From assembly GCA_046263155.1 (NCBI GenBank), contig JBHELF010000117.1:1-18526 (forward strand): 18,526 nt of DNA. The letters run 5' to 3'. The stretch is from DATADF01 sp046263155. GTDB lineage: Bacteria > Actinomycetota > CADDZG01 > WHSQ01. The notes under the pieces were generated by a model. The model did no database searches, had not been told where the DNA came from, and saw only the letters and a list, made by a program, of their open reading frames with translations. Shown here in pieces: positions 5,168 to 13,882 of the stretch. A program made the translations under genes and the position numbers. Numbering within the stretch: position 1 is the stretch's first letter; each line of letters starts with the position of its first letter.

Positions 5168-7285
5168 ATGGAGAGCTGGCCGGGCCGGCCCTTCCCATTG
5201 GGTGCCACGTGGGAGGGAGAGGGGACCAACTTCGCGCTGTACTCCGAAAACGCGCGCTCGGTGGATCTGTGCCTTTTCGACGACGCCGGGAGCGAAACAA
5301 GGCTTCCGCTGTCGGAGGTAACCGCCTTCGTGTGGCACGCATTCGTCCCCGGGATCTCGCCCGGGCAACGTTATGGCTACCGAGTAGCCGGGGATTACGA
5401 GCCGGCCTCCGGCCTGCGTTTTCACGCCGGAAAGCTGCTGGTGGATCCCTACGCCCGAGCGATAGAAGGCGACGTGCAGTGGAACGATGCGGTTTTTGCA
5501 TATCCGCTGGGAACCGAAGCCCTGGACCTCGTCCCGAACGAAACGGACGACGCGGCGTTCGTCCCTAAGTCGATCGTGGTGGACGGCTCCTTTTACTGGG
5601 AGGGCGACCGGCCGCTGCAAACGCCGTGGCAACAAACGGTGATCTACGAGACGCACGTTCGGGGATTCTCGATCGCGAACCAGGCCATCCCCACCGAACT
5701 ACGCGGCACCTACGCCGGGCTGGCCCACTCGGCTTCAATCGAACATCTGCAGCTACTCGGGATCACGGCGGTCGAGTTGCTTCCGGTACATCACTTCCTT
5801 CATCCAAAGCACCTTGAGGATCGCGGTCTGAGCAACTATTGGGGATACGACACTCTGGGCTATTTCGCGCCTTACTCCGAATACTCGTCGAGCGGGTCGC
5901 GGGGCGAGCAGGTGACCGAATTCAAGCGGATGGTGAAGGCGCTGCACGAAGCCGGAATCGAAGTGATCATCGATGTCGTCTACAACCACACATGTGAGGG
6001 CAATCACCTCGGTCCGACTCTCGCCTGTCGCGGGATCGACAATCTCACCTACTACCGCCTGGTCGACGACTCGCCGCGTTACTACATCGACTTCAGCGGA
6101 ACGGGCAACGCATTAAATGTTCGGCATCCGCAAGTTCTGAAACTCATCATGGACAGCCTGCGGTATTGGGCGACCGAGATGCATGTCGATGGCTTTCGTT
6201 TCGATCTCGCTTCTGCGTTGGCACGAGAACTGTACGAGGTCGACCGCCTGGCGGCTTTCTTCGACATAATCCATCAAGATCCGGTGCTGTCCGGTCTCAA
6301 GCTCATCGCCGAGCCGTGGGATGTCGGCGAAGGCGGTTATCAGGTCGGAAACTTTCCTCCCTTGTGGTCCGAATGGAATGGCAAGTATCGGGACACGATC
6401 CGCGACTACTGGCGCGGACAAGAAGCGGGTGTGGCGGAACTCGCCTTTCGGATTACGGGAAGCGCGGACCTCTATGCATCCAACGGGCGCCGACCCTATG
6501 CCAGCATCAACTTTGTCACCGCGCACGATGGCTTCACGCTGCACGATCTCGTCAGCTTCAATGAGAAACACAACGAAGCCAACGGCGACGACAACGAAGA
6601 CGGCGAGAACCACAACCGCTCGTGGAATCTCGGAGTCGAGGGTGAGACCGACGATCCCAAGATCCGCGAGATACGTGAGCGCCAAAAGCGCAATTTCCTG
6701 ATCACACTGGCCCTGTCGCAGGGGGTTCCGATGCTTCTCGGGGGCGACGAGATCGGGCGGACTCAACAGGGCAACAACAACGCCTACTGCCAGGACAATG
6801 AGATCTCTTGGTACGACTGGACTCTCCGCGACGACAACCTCGCCTTGCTCGGTTTCACCCGTCGCGTAATGGAGCTGCGCGCTCGCCACCCGGTGTTCGC
6901 CAGGCGGAATTGGTTTCAGGGCCGGGAGCTGCACGGCTCCGGAGTCACCGACATCGCCTGGTTCAACCCCGGCGGGGATGAGATGTCGGATCAGCAATGG
7001 CAAGACGGTTTCGTGAAATCTCTCGGCGTGTTCCTCAATGGAGAGGAGATACCGACGCCCACGCCGCGCGGCCCCCGCGCGGAGGACGCGAGCTTCCTCC
7101 TGCTGTTCAATGCCCACCACGAGGCCATCGATTTCACGATCCCGACCGGCCCCTGGGGTATGGAGTGGGGCAACGTGATCGACACCGCGGATCCTCGGCG
7201 AGAGGAGGGCACGGTGGTCTATAAAGCGGGCGAGGAAGTGGAGGTCACCGGGCTCTCGATGATGGTTCTGCGCCGTGCCGCGTAA
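5168..7285 (+). CDS. glgX: Glycogen debranching enzyme GlgX (GH13 isoamylase type)
   Basis: GlgX hydrolyses alpha-1,6 branch points of glycogen, mainly the short stubs left by phosphorylase, and releases maltooligosaccharides such as maltotetraose in the cytoplasm. The 705-residue protein has an N-terminal CBM48 domain (about 1-150, from PFPLGATW), a GH13 barrel (about 160-560) and a C-terminal beta domain. Visible GH13 motifs are DVVYNH (D269), DGFRFD with nucleophile D346, IAEPWD with acid/base E382, and TAHDGF with D454; the spacing matches E. coli GlgX within about ten residues. The ATG at 5168 is chosen because homology begins at once and a TANNNT box lies 7 bases upstream. Reading the frame further upstream would run antisense through the zinc-ribbon gene. 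It heads a tight operon and overlaps treY by 11 bases. Confidence 0.95.
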   Translation: MESWPGRPFPLGATWEGEGTNFALYSENARSVDLCLFDDAGSETRLPLSEVTAFVWHAFVPGISPGQRYGYRVAGDYEPASGLRFHAGKLLVDPYARAIEGDVQWNDAVFAYPLGTEALDLVPNETDDAAFVPKSIVVDGSFYWEGDRPLQTPWQQTVIYETHVRGFSIANQAIPTELRGTYAGLAHSASIEHLQLLGITAVELLPVHHFLHPKHLEDRGLSNYWGYDTLGYFAPYSEYSSSGSRGEQVTEFKRMVKALHEAGIEVIIDVVYNHTCEGNHLGPTLACRGIDNLTYYRLVDDSPRYYIDFSGTGNALNVRHPQVLKLIMDSLRYWATEMHVDGFRFDLASALARELYEVDRLAAFFDIIHQDPVLSGLKLIAEPWDVGEGGYQVGNFPPLWSEWNGKYRDTIRDYWRGQEAGVAELAFRITGSADLYASNGRRPYASINFVTAHDGFTLHDLVSFNEKHNEANGDDNEDGENHNRSWNLGVEGETDDPKIREIRERQKRNFLITLALSQGVPMLLGGDEIGRTQQGNNNAYCQDNEISWYDWTLRDDNLALLGFTRRVMELRARHPVFARRNWFQGRELHGSGVTDIAWFNPGGDEMSDQQWQDGFVKSLGVFLNGEEIPTPTPRGPRAEDASFLLLFNAHHEAIDFTIPTGPWGMEWGNVIDTADPRREEGTVVYKAGEEVEVTGLSMMVLRRAA

Positions 7286-9743
7286 CGTGCCCCGCGCGAC
7301 CTATCGAGTTCAGCTGAATTCCGAATTCCGCTTCCAGGATCTTGCGGCCGTGTGCGATTACCTCGCGGATCTCGGCATAAGTCACGTCTATTGCTCGCCC
7401 TACCTTCAGGCGTCGCCGGGGAGTCAGCACGGTTACGACGTCTCCGACCACACCCAGCTCAATCAAGAGCTCGGGGGTGAGGCCGGTTTCCGTGTGCTGA
7501 TCAGTTCGCTCAGCCGCAACGGACTGGAACACATCCTCGACATCGTCCCGAACCACATGGCGATCTCGGGTCGCTCCAACCCCTGGTGGTGGGATGTGCT
7601 GAAGAATGGGCGCGCGAGCCGCTACGCGCACTACTTCGACATCGACTGGGACCCGCCGGACAGACAGCTCAGCAGAACGATCCTGTTGCCGGTGCTCGGC
7701 GATCACTACGGGCGCACGCTCGAGAAGGGCGAGTTGGAGATCGCCCGGGACGCTAACGAGTACGTCGTTCGTTATCACGAACATCTGTTCCCATTGACGG
7801 AGGAGTCGACGCGCGACTTCGGCCGGGGTGCCGTCGAGCGGATCAATCGGTATCCCGCGGCGGTACACGAACTGCTCGAGAAACAGCATTACCGCCTCGC
7901 CTACTGGCGAATCGGGGATCGGGAGCTCAACTATCGGCGTTTCTTCGACATCAAGAGCCTCGTGGGACTGCGGGTAGAGGAGCCCGAGGTGTTCGACCAA
8001 GTTCATGCACTGCCTCGGGAGCTCGTGTACGCCGGCATCCTCGCCGGCTTGAGGGTCGATCACATCGATGGGCTGCGCGATCCGGCGCGCTACCTGAAGC
8101 GGCTTCGGTCGATCGTGCGAGACGGATACCTGGTCGTGGAGAAGATCTTGGCCCCGGACGAGGTGCTGCCCGAGTGGCCTATCGAGGGCACGACGGGTTA
8201 TGAGTTCGCAACCTCCATGATGCGCCTCTATCTGCACCCAGCCGGCGAGGTTCCCCTAACCGAGACCTATCAGCGGTTCACGGGTTATCCCATCGAACTC
8301 GCCGAGCTTGTGCGCGCGGCCAAACTGCTGGTGATGCGCGAGCTTGTCGCCAGCGATCTCAAGCGACTGACCGAGCTTTTCGTCGACGTTTGTGAAGCGC
8401 ATCTCGATTTCCGCGATTACACACGTTGGGAATTGAGCGAGGCGCTGCTGGAAACGATCGCGGCCTTTCCCGTCTACCGGACCTACGCCGACCCCGCCGC
8501 AGGCGCGATCTCGGTTCGGGATGTCGAGGTCATTGAGGCGACGATTGAAACGGTTGGGGGCCGGAGACCGGATCTGGATCTGGAATTGCTCTATTTCCTC
8601 CGCGACGTCCTCACCTTGCGCTGGCGCGGAGATAAGGAAGGGGAGCTCGTGGCGCGCTTTCAGCAGACCACTGGGCCGGCGATGGCGAAGGGTTTTGAGG
8701 ACACCGCGCTCTACAACTACAACCGCCTGGTGGCGCTCAACGAGGTTGGGGGAGATCCGGGCGCCTGGACTCTCGAGCTCGACGGTTTCCACGCCCTGAA
8801 CCACGCCCGGAACATGTCCTGGCCTGCCACGATGCTGGCGACGTCCACCCACGACTCAAAACGAGCAGAAGACGTGCGGGCGCGCCTCGTCGTCCTGTCG
8901 GAACTGCCGCAGCAGTGGGAGGAAACCGTCCGCCTGTGGGCCTCGCACAACGAAAAGCATCGCCGCGCCGACGTTCCAGACCGGAATACCGAGTATCTCT
9001 TCTATCAAACGCTGGTGGGCGCCTGGCCCCTGAGCGAAGAACGCGCTCTCCGCTACATGAACAAGGCGGTCAGGGAAGCAAAGCTCCACACCTCCTGGAC
9101 GCGTCCCGATCGCGAGTACGAGGCCGCGCTAGAGCAATTCGTGAGGGCAACGCTCCAGGATTCAGACTTTGTGAACGACGTCGGCTCCTTCGTCTCGGCG
9201 TTGATCGAGCCGGGCTTTGTGAACTCCTTGTCGCAGTGTCTCTTGAAGCTGATGTCCCCAGGGGTCCCCGACATCTACCAAGGGGCAGAACTCTGGGATC
9301 TGAATTTGGTGGATCCGGATAACCGGGGACCTATCGATTTCAACATCCGTCGCAAGCGGCTGGATGAGTTGAACTCGCTTACGGCGCGCGCCGCGTGGGC
9401 TCGTCGCGACGCCGGCCTACCGAAGCTCTTGGTCACCCGGCGTGCCCTCGCTGTACGTCGCGAGTATCCGGGCGTCTTCGCACCCGGTTCCGCCTACGAG
9501 CCGCTTAAGGCTCGGGGTCGCCACGCCGAGCGCGTGATCGCCTTCGAACGCGGGGGCCGCGTCGCGGCGATCGCACCACGGTGGCACCTGACCGCCGGCG
9601 GTAGCTGGGAGGACACGTGGATCGCGCTGTCCGCCGGGGCGTGGAGGGACGCTTTCACCGGACAACTCTGGAGCGAGGAAGTGCCGCTCGAGCTGCTGCT
9701 CGACGAGTTCCCGGTCGCGCTGCTGACGAGGACCGCGCCCTGA
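7275..9743 (+). CDS. treY: Maltooligosyltrehalose synthase TreY (GH13)
   Basis: TreY isomerises the reducing-end alpha-1,4 bond of a maltooligosaccharide to the alpha,alpha-1,1 bond, giving maltooligosyltrehalose, the substrate of TreZ. The protein (822 residues from the GTG at 7275) opens with ATYRVQLN and GISHVYCSPYLQASPGSQHGYD, hallmarks of TreY. Catalytic residues are D262 in LRVDHIDG, E289 in VVEKIL and D527 in STHDSKRAED; PGVPDIYQGAE appears late, at about residue 665. A second in-frame GTG at 7287, one base after the glgX stop, would give a start MPRATYRVQLN that fits the family slightly better. Neither has a clear ribosome-binding site, so coupling to glgX translation is likely. Its stop codon lies inside the CTGA that seems to start the GH57 gene. 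Placement beside treZ makes the assignment firm. Confidence 0.95.
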   Translation: MPRNVPRATYRVQLNSEFRFQDLAAVCDYLADLGISHVYCSPYLQASPGSQHGYDVSDHTQLNQELGGEAGFRVLISSLSRNGLEHILDIVPNHMAISGRSNPWWWDVLKNGRASRYAHYFDIDWDPPDRQLSRTILLPVLGDHYGRTLEKGELEIARDANEYVVRYHEHLFPLTEESTRDFGRGAVERINRYPAAVHELLEKQHYRLAYWRIGDRELNYRRFFDIKSLVGLRVEEPEVFDQVHALPRELVYAGILAGLRVDHIDGLRDPARYLKRLRSIVRDGYLVVEKILAPDEVLPEWPIEGTTGYEFATSMMRLYLHPAGEVPLTETYQRFTGYPIELAELVRAAKLLVMRELVASDLKRLTELFVDVCEAHLDFRDYTRWELSEALLETIAAFPVYRTYADPAAGAISVRDVEVIEATIETVGGRRPDLDLELLYFLRDVLTLRWRGDKEGELVARFQQTTGPAMAKGFEDTALYNYNRLVALNEVGGDPGAWTLELDGFHALNHARNMSWPATMLATSTHDSKRAEDVRARLVVLSELPQQWEETVRLWASHNEKHRRADVPDRNTEYLFYQTLVGAWPLSEERALRYMNKAVREAKLHTSWTRPDREYEAALEQFVRATLQDSDFVNDVGSFVSALIEPGFVNSLSQCLLKLMSPGVPDIYQGAELWDLNLVDPDNRGPIDFNIRRKRLDELNSLTARAAWARRDAGLPKLLVTRRALAVRREYPGVFAPGSAYEPLKARGRHAERVIAFERGGRVAAIAPRWHLTAGGSWEDTWIALSAGAWRDAFTGQLWSEEVPLELLLDEFPVALLTRTAP
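9728..9742 (+). promoter_or_regulatory. Ribosome-binding site and probable CTG start of the GH57 gene
   Basis: GAGGA (9728-9732) is followed by 7 bases and a CTG (9740-9742) in the GH57 frame. The treY stop TGA (9741-9743) overlaps this CTG by four bases (CTGA), like the GTGA and ATGA junctions elsewhere in the window. No ATG, GTG or TTG lies in frame between here and the first conserved strand. The nearest upstream in-frame starts (GTG at 9617 and 9641) would add 33-41 arginine-rich residues encoded within treY. Confidence 0.6.
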
Positions 9744-11752
9744 CCGAGAAGGATCCCGGGGCCAAACTGGCGCTGGTGGTGCATTTCCACCAGCCGGTCG
9801 GCAATCTCGATGCGGTCGTCGCCAATGCTACGGATCGCTGCTACCGACCCTTCCTCGAGCTGCTCGCAGGGCACACGACCATCAAGCTCTCGCTGCATTA
9901 TTCCGGTTGTCTACTCGAGTGGCTCGAGACGAATGCCCCCGACGTCAGCGAGCTCCTGCGCGCGCTGGTCGAGGCCGGGCAAGTGGAGCTGCTGACCGGA
10001 GGCTTCTACGAACCGATCCTGGCGGCTCTCCCCCGCCGCGATCAGCTGGGCCAGATCCAGATGTTGACCGAACATCTCCGCCGTACCTACGGCAGCGCGG
10101 CCCGAGGTCTTTGGCTTGCGGAGCGGGTGTGGGAACCGGAGCTCGCGGCCACTCTGGCCGACGCCGGCGTCGACTACACGGTTCTCGACGACACGATGTT
10201 CCACGCTGTTGGAATCCCCGATGCCGACCTTACGGGGCCTTTCGTGACCGAGCACGATGGACGGCCGATAAAGCTGTACGCCGGCGACCGACGCCTGCGT
10301 TATCTCATTCCCTACAAGAAACTCGATCGTCTTCTCGCCTATTTGACCGAGCAGGCCGCGGCCTCGCCCGGGCGCTTACTCGTATACGGAGATGATGGAG
10401 AGAAGTTCGGCGAGTGGCCGGACACTTACGAGCGCGTCTACGAGAAGGGCTGGCTGGAGGATTTCTTCTCCGCTCTCGAGTCGTCGCCGATCGAGACCGT
10501 GCGGTTGGGCGATCATGCGAACGAGACGCCGGCGGTGGGGCGCGTCTATTTGCCCTCGTCTGCCTACGACGAGCTCATGGTCTGGGCCCTTCCGGCCGAC
10601 CCGCGGCTTCGGCTGGGGCGACTGCGGCGAGAGCTTGCGGACGAAGATCCGAAGGGGGCGCTTCCGTTCCTCAGGGGCGCGCCGTGGCGAGCTTTCCTGG
10701 CCAAGTATCCGGAGATAAATCGGCTTCAAAAGCGAATGGTCCAGGTGAGTTCGCATATCGATGCCCTGACCGACGGCGAATCCGCGCGGCGATCCCTTTA
10801 TCGGGCGCAATGCAATTGCGCTTACTGGCATGGTTCGTTCGGCGGCGTCTATCTCCCGTTCATGCGCAGCGCGCTGTGGCATCACCTGATGAACGCCGAG
10901 GCATCCGCTCAGCGCACGCGGCCGGGCCCCGCGGTGGAGGAGCTCGATCTGGATGCGGACGGCAGGCCCGAGCTGTTGATGAACGCTCCTTGGGGAGCCG
11001 TCGTGGTGTCGCCCCATCGCGGTGGGGCGTTGCTGGAGCTCGACGATTGGGGGGTGGGGGCGAACCTGCTCGCCGTAATGAGCCGCCATCGCGAGGCCTA
11101 CCACGTAGAGAATGAAAATCCGCCTGCCGAGGGCGATGACGACGATGAGGACGAGATGGAGGTCGTCCAACCGCGCGGCGAAGTGGATAGCAGATCGCTG
11201 AAGTTCGATCTCTACGAGCGTCTCGGCTTGGTCGATTGGCTCGATGGTCGGCCGCTTCTCGAAGCCTATGCATACGAGGTCGAGGCCGATGGCTTGGTGC
11301 GCCTTCAGCGCGACGAGTTTGGCCTGCGCGTCGGCAAGCAGTTGAGCTGCGATGCCGAGGAGCTCATAACGCTGCACACGGTTACCAATCTTTCTTCCGA
11401 TCGGTACGCCGGCCGCTTCGGCATCGAGATCTCAGTTCTTCCCCTAAATCTCGGTCGCGAGATCGCGCCGGACGAGATCGAATCCGACGAATACGGTTGG
11501 ACGATCTCGCAGCCCGAGGGCGAAGTCGCGCTGTCACTGACTGCCAGCGCACCGCTGAAGCTCGAAACCGAGGCGATCCAGACGGTGGCGGCGACGCTTG
11601 AAGGGTTGAAGCCGATGCATCAGGGCACCACTCTTCGAATGAACTGGCCCCTAGAGTTGGCAGCCGAGGAAGCCTTCCAGGTCGAGTTGCGCTGGCGCAT
11701 TCAGGCTCGTCGGCAACCGACGGACAAGCTGAACCCGGGCGTTGCCGCGTGA
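9740..11752 (+). CDS. GH57 4-alpha-glucanotransferase / alpha-amylase-like enzyme
   Basis: This enzyme probably transfers alpha-1,4-glucan segments between maltooligosaccharides (disproportionation), the role usually played by GH77 MalQ. The 670-residue protein resembles Thermococcus litoralis 4-alpha-glucanotransferase (about 659 residues). The GH57 barrel comes first (HFHQPVGN near residue 15), with nucleophile E128 in WLAERVWEPE and the acid in GDDGEKFG (D218/D219). A helical middle domain of the DUF1925 type follows, with NCAYWHGSFGGVYLP at about residues 356-370, then a beta-rich C-terminal domain of the DUF1926 type. An acidic loop (GDDDDEDEME, about 465-474) interrupts the last part. 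The start is the CTG described at 9740. It overlaps treY and treZ by four bases each, so all three should be made together. Alpha-amylase activity cannot be excluded from sequence. Confidence 0.85.
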   Translation: MTEKDPGAKLALVVHFHQPVGNLDAVVANATDRCYRPFLELLAGHTTIKLSLHYSGCLLEWLETNAPDVSELLRALVEAGQVELLTGGFYEPILAALPRRDQLGQIQMLTEHLRRTYGSAARGLWLAERVWEPELAATLADAGVDYTVLDDTMFHAVGIPDADLTGPFVTEHDGRPIKLYAGDRRLRYLIPYKKLDRLLAYLTEQAAASPGRLLVYGDDGEKFGEWPDTYERVYEKGWLEDFFSALESSPIETVRLGDHANETPAVGRVYLPSSAYDELMVWALPADPRLRLGRLRRELADEDPKGALPFLRGAPWRAFLAKYPEINRLQKRMVQVSSHIDALTDGESARRSLYRAQCNCAYWHGSFGGVYLPFMRSALWHHLMNAEASAQRTRPGPAVEELDLDADGRPELLMNAPWGAVVVSPHRGGALLELDDWGVGANLLAVMSRHREAYHVENENPPAEGDDDDEDEMEVVQPRGEVDSRSLKFDLYERLGLVDWLDGRPLLEAYAYEVEADGLVRLQRDEFGLRVGKQLSCDAEELITLHTVTNLSSDRYAGRFGIEISVLPLNLGREIAPDEIESDEYGWTISQPEGEVALSLTASAPLKLETEAIQTVAATLEGLKPMHQGTTLRMNWPLELAAEEAFQVELRWRIQARRQPTDKLNPGVAA

Positions 11753-13479
11753 AAGAGCTCGAGGTCTGGGCGCCGCGCGCCGGGACTGTGGCGCTTGTCG
11801 GCGAAGAAGACCGGTTTCCTATGACAAGAAATACGGACGGTTGGTTTTGCGCCCCGTTGCCTCCGCCGGATACCGATTACTCGCTGTCTCTCGAGGGTGG
11901 GCCTCCCCGACCCGATCCGCGCTCGGGATCGCAGCCGGCAGGCGTTCATGGGCGCTCGCGAGTCGTCGACCACGAGGCGTTCACTTGGAGCGACCACGAT
12001 TGGAAGGGCCTCTCGCTTGACGAGCTGATCGTCTACGAGCTTCACGTGGGCACCTTCACGGCCGAGGGCACCTTCGATGGGATCGCCCGGAACCTCGACC
12101 ATCTCGTCGACCTCGGCGTCACCGCGATCGAGTTGATGCCGGTCGCGGAGTTCGCCGGAAGCCGGGGGTGGGGCTACGACGCGGTGGATCTTTACGCGCC
12201 GCACCACTCCTACGGCGGCCCGTCGGCGCTCAAGCAATTGGTCGCTGCCTGCCACCGGCGCGGTCTTGGCGTGATTCTAGACGTCGTCTATAACCACCTC
12301 GGGCCGGACGGCAACTACCTCGCCGAGTTTGGCCCGTACTTCACCGATCGCTACGCGACGCCCTGGGGTACGGCGGTGAATCTCGACGGAGCCGACAGCG
12401 GTCCCGTTCGTGACTTCCTGATCGACAATGCTTTGATGTGGCTTCGCGATTACCACTTTGACGGGCTCCGAATCGACGCCATCCACGCGATCGTCGACAC
12501 GTCGGCGATCCATTTTCTCGAGGAGCTCAAACAGCGGGTCGAGGAGTTGGAGACATCGCTCGGTAGACGACTACTTGTGATCGCGGAGAGCGACCTCAAC
12601 GATCCGCGTGTCGTCCGCCGGCGCGGGCGTGGGGGTTACGGGCTCGACGCCGAGTGGTGCGACGACTTCCACCACTCGGTTCACGCCTTGCTCACGGGCG
12701 AACGAACCGGCTACTACGCGGACTTCGGCGCGATCGGCCATATCGCCAAGGCCCTGCAGAACGGCTACATGTACGACGGCATCTATTCGGGATTTCGCCG
12801 CCGGCGTCACGGACGGTCGACCGAGGGGCTCGGCGGACACAACTTCGTGGGCTACATCCAAAACCACGATCAGGTCGGAAACCGAGCGGCCGGCGAACGA
12901 CTGAGTTCGCTGGTGTCCGCCGACCATGCCAAGGTTGCGGCAGGCCTCTTGTTCACCAGCCCCTTCGTGCCCTTGCTGTGGCAGGGTGAGGAGTGGGCCG
13001 CCACGTCGCCCTGGCACTACTTCACGGACCACACTCCACAGCTCGGGGCCGCGGTGAGCCGCGGACGCAAGCGCGAGTTCGCGGCCTTCGGCTGGCCCGA
13101 GGAACTGGTCCCCGATCCCCAAGAGGTACAGACATTCACGCGCTCGAAGCTCGAATGGTCCGAGCTGGAGGATCCTCGACACGCCGACATGCTCGATTGG
13201 TATCGAAAGTTGATCGCGCTGCGAAAGTCACGACCGGAGCTGCACGACGGGCGCATGGATCTTGTGCGTACGACTTTCGACGAAAGCGGCGGCTGGCTTC
13301 TCGTAAGCCGCGGCCCCCTCACGATCGCGTGCAACTTCGGGTCCGCAACCGCGTCGGTTCCTGTGGCCGAGTCGGACCGTGGCCACGAGGTGTTGCGCTC
13401 GAGCCTCAAACCACCCGAGATCCAGACTGATTCCATCGGGCTGCCGGGCGAAAGCCTCGCCATCTGGTCGCGGCAGTGA
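11749..13479 (+). CDS. treZ: Maltooligosyltrehalose trehalohydrolase TreZ (GH13)
   Basis: TreZ hydrolyses the alpha-1,4 bond next to the trehalose end of maltooligosyltrehalose and releases free trehalose. The 576-residue protein has a short N-terminal CBM48-like domain (about 1-85, from LEVWAPRAGTV), a GH13 barrel (about 90-480) and a C-terminal beta domain. Diagnostic motifs are YELHVGTFT, SRGWGYDAVDLYAPHHSYGG, DVVYNHLGPDGNYL, LRIDAIHAI with nucleophile D243, IAESDLNDPR with E280, and QNHDQVGNR with D374. The TreZ-type IAESDLNDP distinguishes it from GlgB. The GTG start at 11749 forms a GTGA overlap with the stop of the GH57 gene, so translation is probably coupled. It directly completes the TreY pathway two genes upstream. 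Length and motif set are normal for the family. Confidence 0.95.
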   Translation: MKELEVWAPRAGTVALVGEEDRFPMTRNTDGWFCAPLPPPDTDYSLSLEGGPPRPDPRSGSQPAGVHGRSRVVDHEAFTWSDHDWKGLSLDELIVYELHVGTFTAEGTFDGIARNLDHLVDLGVTAIELMPVAEFAGSRGWGYDAVDLYAPHHSYGGPSALKQLVAACHRRGLGVILDVVYNHLGPDGNYLAEFGPYFTDRYATPWGTAVNLDGADSGPVRDFLIDNALMWLRDYHFDGLRIDAIHAIVDTSAIHFLEELKQRVEELETSLGRRLLVIAESDLNDPRVVRRRGRGGYGLDAEWCDDFHHSVHALLTGERTGYYADFGAIGHIAKALQNGYMYDGIYSGFRRRRHGRSTEGLGGHNFVGYIQNHDQVGNRAAGERLSSLVSADHAKVAAGLLFTSPFVPLLWQGEEWAATSPWHYFTDHTPQLGAAVSRGRKREFAAFGWPEELVPDPQEVQTFTRSKLEWSELEDPRHADMLDWYRKLIALRKSRPELHDGRMDLVRTTFDESGGWLLVSRGPLTIACNFGSATASVPVAESDRGHEVLRSSLKPPEIQTDSIGLPGESLAIWSRQ

Positions 13480-13516
13480 CCCGCGGCGTGAGCCCTCCCT
13501 GAAATCGAGGTTCCCG

Positions 13517-13873
13517 ATGGAGACAGCAGACTTCGAGCAATTGGTGGAGGAAGCACTCGATTCCCTGCCCGAGGACATCGCGCGCATGATGAACAACGTC
13601 CAGGTTGTGGTCGAGCCCTGGCCCCCGCCGGAAGTCGCCCAGCGCCTTCGCCGCGGCCAGCTACTACTCGGGCTTTATCACGGAATACCTCTCACCAAAC
13701 GCGGGCACTACGACCGTGCGCTGCCGGACAAGATCTCGATCTACCAAGGCTCCATTGAACGCGTCGCGCGCACTCCCGACGCGGTACGCGAACAGGTACG
13801 TCGCACGGTGATCCACGAGGTCGCGCACCATTTCGGCATCAGCGACGCCCGCCTCAGGGAGCTCGGCTGGTAG
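13517..13873 (+). CDS. Minimal zincin-like metallopeptidase family protein (PF06262 type)
   Basis: This 118-residue protein belongs to the small zincin-like family common in actinobacteria. It carries the zinc motif HEVAHHFGISD: H100 and H104 as ligands, E101 as catalytic base and D110 as likely third ligand. The N-terminal half has METADFEQLVEEALDSLPEDI (helical) and VVVEPWPPPEVA, and a middle block LLGLYHGIPLTKRG that recurs in the family. The ATG at 13517 has a GAGG six bases upstream (13507-13510). It follows treZ on the same strand after 37 bases, so it probably shares the operon, but nothing in it points to sugar metabolism. Proteolytic activity has not, to my knowledge, been established for most members. 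It faces glgP with a 9-base gap. Confidence 0.85.
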   Translation: METADFEQLVEEALDSLPEDIARMMNNVQVVVEPWPPPEVAQRLRRGQLLLGLYHGIPLTKRGHYDRALPDKISIYQGSIERVARTPDAVREQVRRTVIHEVAHHFGISDARLRELGW

Positions 13874-13882
13874 CGAGTCGGG

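Noticed and set aside
6113..7120. 335-codon antisense open frame in glgX
   Set aside because: It overlaps the conserved GH13 core of glgX; no ribosome-binding site or family motif is visible.
7245..8237. 330-codon antisense open frame in treY
   Set aside because: It mirrors the TreY catalytic region and shows no independent features.
10376..11377. 333-codon antisense open frame in the GH57 gene
   Set aside because: It is a shadow of a gene with a complete motif set; its composition is typical of complementary-frame translation.
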